Source: SLRI01 sp942491185 (lineage in GTDB: Bacteria > Pseudomonadota > Alphaproteobacteria > Geminicoccales > Geminicoccaceae). From it: a DNA stretch of 64,000 nucleotides. The DNA is taken from NCBI GenBank assembly GCA_942491185.1, contig CALOAB010000020.1, forward strand, positions 62,001 through 126,000, in the 5' to 3' direction. Shown one piece after another: positions 8,037 to 14,349 of this stretch. The notes under the pieces were generated by a model, which saw only the letters and a program-made list of their open reading frames with translations, had not been told where the DNA came from and did no database searches. Position 1 is the stretch's first letter. Every line of letters begins with the position of its first letter. The position numbers and the translations under genes were made by a program.

Positions 8037-9158
8037 ATGGTCGATCTCGCCGACGTCTGCCGACGCTTCGCAGACGAGCATGTCGCGCGGCACGGCGCCC
8101 GCATGCTGCCTTCGCACCGGCGGGCGATCGCCGACATCGTCGCCTGCCGCAGCTCCACGCTGGGTGGCCATCTCTGGCGCTGCGAGGCGTGCAGTGCCGA
8201 GATCTATGCCTACCATTCCTGCGGCAACCGAAGCTGTCCGCGATGCCACCGCAAGCAGACCGAGCGCTGGCTCGCCGCTCGTACCGCCGAGTTGCTGGAT
8301 GCGCCCTACTTCCACATCACCGTCACCGTCCCAGCCGAGCTGCGCGCCGTGTTGCGCGCCAACCAACGTGACGGCTACGCGCTGTTGATGAAGGTGGCGG
8401 CCGAGGCGATCATCGAGCTGGCCCGCGACCCTCGTTATGTCGGCGCGCAAGTCGGCGTGCTCGCCGTGCTCCACACCTGGACGCAGCAGTTGCACTACCA
8501 CCCGCACGTCCACTGCCTGGTCACCGGCGGCGGCGTCTCGGACGACGGCCGCTTCTGGCATCCGGCCCGCAAGGGTTTCCTGGTTCCGGTCAAGGCGCTC
8601 GCCAAGCTGGTACGCGGCAAGCTCCGCGAGGCGCTCGCCAGGCAGCGGCCGGATCTGCGGCTGCCCGCGCACGCTTGGCGCACGCCCTGGGTCGTTCACG
8701 CCACCGCCTGGGGCACCGGCCAGCAGGCGGTGCTCGACTATCTGGCCCGCTATCTGTTCCGGGTCGCCATCACCAACAACCGCATCGTCGCCGTCGACGA
8801 CGAGGCGGTCACCATCCGCTACAAGAAACGCAAGGCCAATCGGCTGCGCACCTGCCGCATCGAGGGCGACGATTTCATCCGCCGATTCCTCAGCCACGTG
8901 CTGCCCAAGGGCCTGCACAAGGTCCGCTATTTCGGCCTCTGGCACCCGTCCAAACGCGCTCGCGCGCAGCAAGCACGTTTGCTCCTGGCGGCCGAGCGAC
9001 GCGCCGAGCCGGCGCCGCTCCCGCAGCCCGCTTCAGAACCGCAGGCCGAGACACCGGCAATCGGCAGCGAGACCGGCCACCGCCGCTGCCCTTGTTGCAA
9101 GCAGGGCCGCCTCGTCCACCTCCGCCGCATCGAACCCTGTAACCCGCGCGGTCCATGA
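8037..9158 (+). CDS. IS91-family transposase
   Basis: The 373-residue protein begins with a zinc-binding region (WRCEACSAEIYAYHSCGNRS, then CPRCHRKQ at residues 48-75). The HUH metal motif HPHVH is at residues 155-159, and two tyrosines in YLARYLFRVAI lie near residue 240. These are the working parts of IS91-type single-strand rolling-circle transposases. A further CPCCKQG pair lies at the end. It starts 13 bases after the recombinase stop and the gene looks intact. The region from 9159 to about 9560 downstream has no coding gene and includes a run of TTCG-type tetranucleotide repeats around 9497-9536. Confidence 0.9.
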   Translation: MVDLADVCRRFADEHVARHGARMLPSHRRAIADIVACRSSTLGGHLWRCEACSAEIYAYHSCGNRSCPRCHRKQTERWLAARTAELLDAPYFHITVTVPAELRAVLRANQRDGYALLMKVAAEAIIELARDPRYVGAQVGVLAVLHTWTQQLHYHPHVHCLVTGGGVSDDGRFWHPARKGFLVPVKALAKLVRGKLREALARQRPDLRLPAHAWRTPWVVHATAWGTGQQAVLDYLARYLFRVAITNNRIVAVDDEAVTIRYKKRKANRLRTCRIEGDDFIRRFLSHVLPKGLHKVRYFGLWHPSKRARAQQARLLLAAERRAEPAPLPQPASEPQAETPAIGSETGHRRCPCCKQGRLVHLRRIEPCNPRGP

Positions 9159-9563
9159 TGACCCGGCCACGACCACCAAGCACCCTTATCGCGCCATCCA
9201 GCGCAACGGCCAGCAGCCGGTGCTCGCTACCCCGTTGCCGAGCCAACCCAGCGCTGCGCTCCGAACTTCCGCCTCAGTCGCACAACCCGGTCCAGACACG
9301 CGCGAGTTGGGCCGATCCGATCGCCATCCGCGTCACCGTGCACGCCGCCATCCAGCGTCAGGTGCCTGCTCAACGGCTCGACCATCGCCGCTCGGCGTGA
9401 AAAATCCATAGAGCCTCGGACCACCTCATCGCCAACTCGCGTCCAGTCCAACCGAGCCTCCACGTCGGCTTCGCGACGCGGAAACTCTTACTTCGTTCGT
9501 TCGTCGTTTCCCGGGTTCGTTCGTTCGTTTCGGGTTCGGGGCCGTTTTTTGCGCTATACGCTA

Positions 9564-9689
9564 CATAAGCATCGCTTATGAGTCGCTATATGCGACATTT
9601 CTCGGGTTCCGTTGCGCTATATGCAACAAAGCTTGGGTTCCGTTGCGCTATACGCAACAAAATCGCCCGGCCGTTGCGCTATATGCAAC
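9564..9689. repeat. array of evenly spaced short palindromes
   Basis: Five inverted repeats lie in a row. CATAAGC-ATC-GCTTATG is at 9564-9580. GTCGCTATATGCGAC is at 9582-9596. GTTGCGCTATATGCAAC is at 9611-9627, GTTGCGCTATACGCAAC at 9642-9658 and again GTTGCGCTATATGCAAC at 9673-9689. The last three start exactly 31 bases apart, and the spacers before the first two share GGGTTCC. The pattern fits repeated operator sites for a dimeric DNA-binding protein, or an iteron-like origin. No regulator gene is intact right beside it. Confidence 0.8.
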
Positions 9690-9745
9690 GAGTCTGGCCG
9701 GTCACGCCGATTGTCATAAACGTTCATTATGGAGAAAAAGAGGCG

Positions 9746-9772
9746 GGAAGGCAATGCCTCCCCGCGCCCCTC
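9746..9772 (+). repeat. GC-rich hairpin repeat, copy 1
   Basis: The sequence GGGAAGGCAATGCCTCCCCG followed by CGCCCCTCC forms a short hairpin (AGGC/GCCT core). A close relative lies in inverted orientation just downstream of prfB at 13143-13170. It may be a terminator-like element that is repeated in this genome. Confidence 0.45.
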
Positions 9773-9804
9773 CGGTTTCTTGGGGTGGTGGAGGTTGGTC
9801 GATT

Positions 9805-9886
9805 TGGCAGGCCGGTCTGGCGTCGTCAGGAGCGAAGTCGTGACGGTATCGGCAGCGCAAATAGCTAAAAGGGGCAGTGTCCTGCC
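9805..9886 (+). repeat. diverged direct repeat, copy B (insertion-sequence end)
   Basis: This stretch matches copy A at 6571-6653 in the same orientation, including GTGACGGTATCGGCAGCGC and GCAGTGTCCTGC. Right after it a short frame (9886-9975, about 29 codons, ending LTEEWKAA) may be the tail of a gene cut by the element. From 9976 to 10404 I see only a weak 55-codon frame at 10037-10204 that I cannot identify. Confidence 0.5.
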
Positions 9887-10404
9887 AATACCTCGTCCGC
9901 CTCGGCTTCCACAGCGAGCTCAGCCTCTGGCAACGCTACGTTTGGCAATTGACTGAGGAATGGAAGGCGGCTTGACAGCCTACGTACAGTTGAACATCGT
10001 CCATTTAGCTTTCCTGTACCCAGCACGCGTTCCTCAATGACCGAAGCAGAGAAGCACCGCCACATCAACCAATTCCGACCAGCGGATGACGGTTACTGGA
10101 TCGCCGAAATTACGGCCACATCCTTCTGCCTGCCTTTCGACGACGCGGCGGACAAGGGTGCCGTGTCAGGGTCGGGCAGCCATGTATGCCTAGCTACTAG
10201 CTGAGAAGCTTTCGAGCCCATGGCCGTCGCATTCCCAAACTTATATACCGCTCCGTCATCTACGCAGCGAGGTAGGCTCAACAGCGCCAGAGCGAAAGCT
10301 CATGAAGAGCCTATTTCATATCACATTTGGAGCTAGATCTAGCGTTGTTATTGAGACAAAGATCCAATTTTCAGTCCAGCACAAAACAGCGAGACCCGAA
10401 AGAC

Positions 10405-10494
10405 ATGACGAACAAACCAAAATTCGATGCATATGCAGTAGAATTATTGGAACAATTGAATTTTCGGGAGCTCGATGGCAACCCGTTCTTATAA
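10405..10494 (+). CDS. possible 29-residue leader or antitoxin remnant before the RelA/SpoT-domain gene
   Basis: A short frame beginning MTNKPKFDAYAVELLEQ overlaps the start of the next gene by 20 bases. That overlap would couple their translation. Base composition is AT-rich, like its neighbour. The peptide is acidic and helical in appearance and could be a trimmed antitoxin or a leader peptide; no family is recognised. Confidence 0.35.
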   Translation: MTNKPKFDAYAVELLEQLNFRELDGNPFL

Positions 10495-11092
10495 TTTACA
10501 AATGAAAAGCATTAAAAACCAAATAGAAACGAGCCCTTTGATGAACTCTCTCACGGACCTAATTGGCGAACTCCCTGATGAGTACCCGCCCGCCAGAGAA
10601 TTTCTCTTTTTGAACGAAAATGTCTCTAGGGATCTGAATTTTAGAATGAAACCATTCAAAAGCGTATTTAACAAAATCTTTAGAAAGAATGTAATATTTA
10701 ATCGGTACTATCCCAATGCGAACAAAAAAGGCGGAGTTGATGTTCCTAATTTCTACCAGGAGATCGACGATTTGTTGCGAACTCGAATAGTATGCAAGTA
10801 TATGGACGGCCCAAAATGGGTTTGCGATCAACTCAAACAAAAACTTAATGAAATAGGAATAACTGTTGATGTTCGCGAGCTTAGCACCGACCAAGGTTAT
10901 TATGCTTGGCACTTATATTTTCAGGCACCGGTGCAAATGTGGGAAGGGCAGCTTGTTCGGGACAGGAAAATTTGGGTCGAGATACAATTTACGACACAGT
11001 TGTCAGAGGTTATCACGTCACTAACGCATGATCTATATGAGCGTCGGCGAGACGGACGAGACTTTCCCGAGAAAGACGATTGGAAGAAGTGA
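10475..11092 (+). CDS. RelA/SpoT-domain protein (small alarmone synthetase-like or toxSAS-like)
   Basis: The 205-residue protein shows the order typical of single-domain RelA/SpoT proteins: FKSVFNKIFRKNVIFNRYYP, then EIDDLLRTRIVCKYMDG, then GYYAWHLYFQAPV, then WVEIQFTTQLSEVITSLTHD. The last two match the nucleotide-binding GY--H and EIQ-T motifs of pppGpp-type synthetases. There is no hydrolase, TGS or ACT domain. Some relatives are toxins that make alarmones or modify tRNA ends; I cannot decide which this is. ATG 10475 follows GGGAG. The gene lies in an AT-rich island unlike the surrounding GC-rich sequence, which points to horizontal transfer. Confidence 0.7.
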   Translation: MATRSYNLQMKSIKNQIETSPLMNSLTDLIGELPDEYPPAREFLFLNENVSRDLNFRMKPFKSVFNKIFRKNVIFNRYYPNANKKGGVDVPNFYQEIDDLLRTRIVCKYMDGPKWVCDQLKQKLNEIGITVDVRELSTDQGYYAWHLYFQAPVQMWEGQLVRDRKIWVEIQFTTQLSEVITSLTHDLYERRRDGRDFPEKDDWKK

Positions 11093-11305
11093 TGCCAAGT
11101 CTCAGATTTTTCGATCATGATTTTTAGGTCACGCGCTGCACTTGTTTGAAGGGCATAATTCAGGAGTTTAGAGATGAAGTGCTGTCTGAAAGAGGAAAAC
11201 CTCCTCCGATCACAAACCAAATCAAACGAACCTGATGAATAGGCTATTCGGTCATTCTTCCGCAAATCGGGAAACCGAGTCAAATTTAGCATGTGAAGTA
11301 AGAGA

Positions 11306-12480
11306 ATGTCAATCAGCGCACCTGATCCTACAGTTCTTCACTGCTCGTGACGATCTTTCGCCGAATTAGTGCCGGCCATATTAGGATCCATTGGCATTCC
11401 AGCGGCAGTTCGTCTGGTCGAAAAAGCAAATGATAGAAGCCCCTGGAGAGCGTGGCTGCCGGAGAGCCGATTGGAAGCGTCCTTCTATGGATGGTAGAAA
11501 ACCGCCTCCTGAAGATTGCACCAACTGAAACAACAGCGTTCCCAGAGGCTCTACGAGGAAAAGTACCCACAGCTAACTACGTCCTAGATGGAATGCAGCG
11601 CCTCTCGACGCTCTATGGTGTATTCCACTTCGGACAATCGACTAACGACACGCGCTTTTCGATAGCATACGATTTAGAAGAAGGTAAGTTTTTCCATTTG
11701 GAGGATGAAGCACCACAGCTAGATTCATCAATACCGCTTTCTTCTTTGTTTGTTCCACGGGAACTTTTGCAACATCAAGGACGTATCTCCGCTCTCCCCG
11801 AAGGAGGGAGATGCCTATATTGATCGTGACTGCATGGCCAATGCAGGCGTGTCTTTCCAGGAAAGTTATGATCCCGCGGTGACAATCGTGGAGATGATAT
11901 CGGCCGCGTAGTAAGAATATTCGAGCGTATTAATTCGACAGGCACACGATTGGACCCTGTTGATTTTATGCGAGCGATAACGTGGGCCGAGGACTTCGAC
12001 TTAAATAATTATTTGGCGCAAGCTGGCGAAAGTATAGAAGTATATGGTTTTGATTTGACGGACGAAACGATAATAAAGTGCATAGGACTTATTTTAGAAA
12101 TACCACCAACGACAGCTGGTCTGCTAGATCTTAGGCGAATGCCATCTGAGAAACTCAGGGCAGCCTTTGAGAGATTCCCAAAAGATATAGAGAAAGTTTC
12201 CAGATTTTTTTTCAATAAGTTTAATATTTCGTCTTCCGACCTAATTCCATACGAAGGTCAGTTGCTGATAATGTTTAAGGGCGTTGCTATAGACGGAGCT
12301 GAGGTCGGCTGAGGAGAAAAGATTGCACGTTGGTCTTGGGCGTGCGGATTAAATAGTTTGCGCGGCAAGCCGGACCACTACGTCGTTAGGGCCATTGAGG
12401 ATTGGAAAAATCTGATAGCTGGGAAAATTCGTGGGCTTGAACCTCGCTTGAAGCTGACGAAGGACGAACTCCTGGTCTGA
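11306..12480 (+). pseudogene. DUF262 (GmrS/Ddn-like) gene, multiply broken
   Basis: Pieces of a DUF262 protein lie in order across several frames. MSISAPDPTVLH begins at 11306, LAFQRQFVWSKKQMIE near 11400, GSVLLWMVENRLL from 11452, NYVLDGMQRLSTLYGVF (the DGQQR-type motif, here DGMQR), then VVRIFERINSTGTRLDPVDF near 11910, and WACGLNSLRGKPDHYVV after an in-frame TGA at 12310-12312. At least one further stop (near 11391) and shifts near 11443 (a C4 run), 11766 (a T4 run) and 11888 separate them. DUF262 proteins include GmrS-type restriction and other defence enzymes. The gene is AT-rich and was probably a transferred defence gene that has decayed. The gap 11093-11305 before it holds no gene. 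Confidence 0.8.
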
Positions 12481-12815
12481 ACTGCGATGATCCTGAGCAG
12501 GGCGCGGGCGGGGCCTTGGGGGTGGCGTTTGCCTTGCTCCCAGTTGCGCAGCGTTTCGACGGAGACGTTCAGGCGTTCGGCGAAGGCGGGTTGGCTGAGG
12601 CCGGTTCGGGCGCGGAGATTGCGGATGTGGGCGGCGGCGTCGGCGCGGGCTTCGGCTTCGTCCTCGGCGATGTGGCGGGCGATGTCTTCCTCGGTGGTGG
12701 CGTCGAATTTCGACCAGTCGGTTCGCTTCGGCGCCGGTGTTTCGGTACCGTCGGGGTTGATGATGTAGACTTTGTCACCGACTAGTCTGGCGCGCGTCAT
12801 AGTGCTCTTGCTCAC
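12378..12815 (-). CDS. helix-turn-helix antitoxin (partner of BrnT-type toxin), abnormal C-terminus
   Basis: Residues 1-110 form a normal antitoxin of this type: MTRARLVGDKVYIINPDGTE, an acidic middle, then an Xre-like helix-turn-helix, LRARTGLSQPAFAERLNVSV and LRNWEQGKRHPQGPARALLR. After RIIA the frame crosses a junction near 12480 and reads antisense through the end of the DUF262 pseudogene, giving some two dozen unrelated residues. The natural end has been lost by recombination. Its start overlaps the toxin gene, as in brnT-type operons. The DNA-binding part may still work and repress the operon. Confidence 0.7.
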   Translation of the reverse strand: MSKSTMTRARLVGDKVYIINPDGTETPAPKRTDWSKFDATTEEDIARHIAEDEAEARADAAAHIRNLRARTGLSQPAFAERLNVSVETLRNWEQGKRHPQGPARALLRIIAVQTRSSSFVSFKRGSSPRIFPAIRFFQSSMALTT

Positions 12816-13048
12816 GAGACTTTGGTTCAGAGATGATGCGGTCGCGCCGCGCAGTCGTGAAGATCACGACGTGAAGGCGGCCGTCTATCGAGCCGAACAG
12901 TCGATAGCGCGGCTCGCCATAGTCGAGGCGATCATCCGGGTCGATCAAGACGATCGGGATCGGCAAAGGCTTCCACCGCATCGTCGAACGAGAACCCTCG
13001 CTCGCGGAGGCAGCGGGCATTCTTCGCCTCGTCCCACTCGAATTCCAT
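12775..13048 (-). pseudogene. brnT: BrnT-family toxin, frameshifted
   Basis: The start, MEFEWDEAKNARCLRERGF followed by FDDAVEAFADPD, and the end, DDRLDYGEPRYRLFGSIDGR then LHVVIFTTARRDR, are both clear BrnT ribonuclease-toxin signatures, but they lie in two frames. One extra G near 12948 (CCCGGATGAT) separates them and makes an early stop. The order toxin then overlapping antitoxin fits a BrnTA-type module. The toxin should be inactive unless the shift is a sequencing error. Confidence 0.75.
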
Positions 13049-13142
13049 CTACCCATGATATAGGCCAATGGCCGAGTCGGTCAATGACTCAGTCGCTGAT
13101 CCGCCACCGGCAACCAGTCGCTCCATCAACAAGATAATGGTG

Positions 13143-13170
13143 GGGCGCGGGGAGGCGCTGCCTCCCCGAT
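13143..13170 (-). terminator. GC-rich hairpin after prfB, copy 2 of a repeat
   Basis: GGGGAGGC-agc-GCCTCCCC forms a perfect 8-base-pair stem about 15 bases downstream of the prfB stop on the minus strand, followed by GCGCCCCACC. There is no T run after it in this direction, so it may be a weak or factor-aided terminator. Copy 1 of the same element lies at 9746-9772. Confidence 0.5.
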
Positions 13171-13182
13171 TCTTGCTCTTTT

Positions 13183-14305
13183 CTACTCCACCTCTTCGAC
13201 CCGCTTGTGCCCTGCACCTAGGGCCAGTGACGCTTCGAGGAATTGGTCGAGGTCGCCGTCGAGGACGGCGTTGGGGTTGCTGCTTTCGGTGTTGGTTCTG
13301 AGGTCTTTGACCATTTTGTAGGGGTGGAGGACATAAGAGCGGATTTGGTGGCCGAAGCCGATGTCGGATTTGGTGGCTTCGGTGGCGTCCTGCTCGGCGC
13401 GGCGTTTTTGCAGCTCGAGCTCGTAGAGCTTGGCGCGGAGCATGCGCATGGCTTCGGCCCGGTTCTTGTGCTGGCTGCGGTCGTTCTGACACGCGGCGAC
13501 GGTGTTGGTGGGCAGGTGGGTGAGGCGGACGGCGGAGTCGGTTCGGTTGACGTGCTGGCCGCCGGCGCCCGAGGCGCGGTAGGTGTCGACCTTGAGGTCC
13601 TTGTCCTCGATCTCGATCTCGATGGTGTCGTCGATCTCGGGGCTGACCCAGACGGAGGCGAAGCTGGTGTGGCGTCTGGCCGAGCTGTCGAAGGGGGAGA
13701 TGCGCACCAGGCGGTGGACGCCGGATTCGGTCTTCAGCCAGCCATAGGCGTTGTGGCCGACGATCTTGACCGTGGCCGATTTGATGCCGGCTTCCTCGCC
13801 CTCGCTTTCCTCGATCCATTCGGTCTTGTAGCCGCGGGATTCGGCCCAGCGCAGATACATGCGCAGCAGCATCTCGGCCCAGTCCTGGCTTTCGGTGCCG
13901 CCGGCGCCGGCATTGACCTGGAGGAAGGTGTTGTTGGGGTCGGCCTCGCCGGAGAGCAGGCTCTCGAGGCTGAGCTTGTCGATCTTGGCCTTGAGCGCCT
14001 GCAGCTCGGTCTCGATGGAATCGAGGGTGGCGTTGTCTTCCTCGAGCTCGGCGAGCTCGGCCAGCTCCAGCGCGTCGGCGACGCCCTGCTCCATCTCGTG
14101 CTGGCCGTCGATGGCCGATGCCAGGTTCTGGCGCTCGCGCATCAGCGCCTGGGCGTTCTCGGCGTCATTCCAAAGGCTGGGGTCTTCGGTCAGCGAGTCC
14201 AGCTCGTCGCGGCGGCGAAGGGCGTTATCCCAGTCAAAGATGCCTCCGGAGAAGATCGAGGCCTTCCTTGATGCTGTCAGACAGGTTGACGATCTCGGCA
14301 CGCAT
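13183..14305 (-). CDS. prfB: peptide chain release factor 2, with programmed +1 frameshift
   Basis: Release factor 2 ends translation at UGA and UAA codons. The first frame starts at ATG 14305 (MRAEIVNLSDSIKEGLDLLR) and ends at an in-frame TGA after 23 codons in CTTTGAC, preceded by the internal ribosome site CGGAGG. Slipping one base forward at CTT-T (skipping 14236) continues into DWDNALRRRDELDSLTEDPS. This is the classical self-regulating shift. Family motifs are present: SPF in RISPFDSSARRHTSF for stop-codon reading and GGQ in SGAGGQHVNRT for peptide release. The total is about 373 residues. It lies 44 bases after mrcA on the same strand. Confidence 0.95.
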
Positions 14306-14349
14306 GGCGGTGCTCTCCTCGGCTGGACGAAACGTTTCGAGTGGGGGGC

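Larger units (their letters stand above)
7176..9158 (+). mobile_element. IS91-like element with tyrosine recombinase and HUH transposase
   Basis: Two adjacent genes on one strand, 13 bases apart, form the known pairing of a XerD-like recombinase and an IS91-type rolling-circle transposase. The interval given covers the coding core only. The terminal sequences of IS91 elements are not inverted repeats and I could not place them with certainty; non-coding sequence up to about 9420 probably belongs to it. Confidence 0.75.

Noticed and set aside
9582..9689. Possible short CRISPR array
   Set aside because: The repeats are 15-17 base palindromes, the spacers are about 14 bases and partly alike, and no cas genes are near. 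Operator-like sites explain it better.
10302..10505. 67-codon plus-strand frame before the RelA/SpoT-domain gene
   Set aside because: It overlaps the better 29-codon frame and the start of the RelA/SpoT gene in another frame, and shows no ribosome site or motif.
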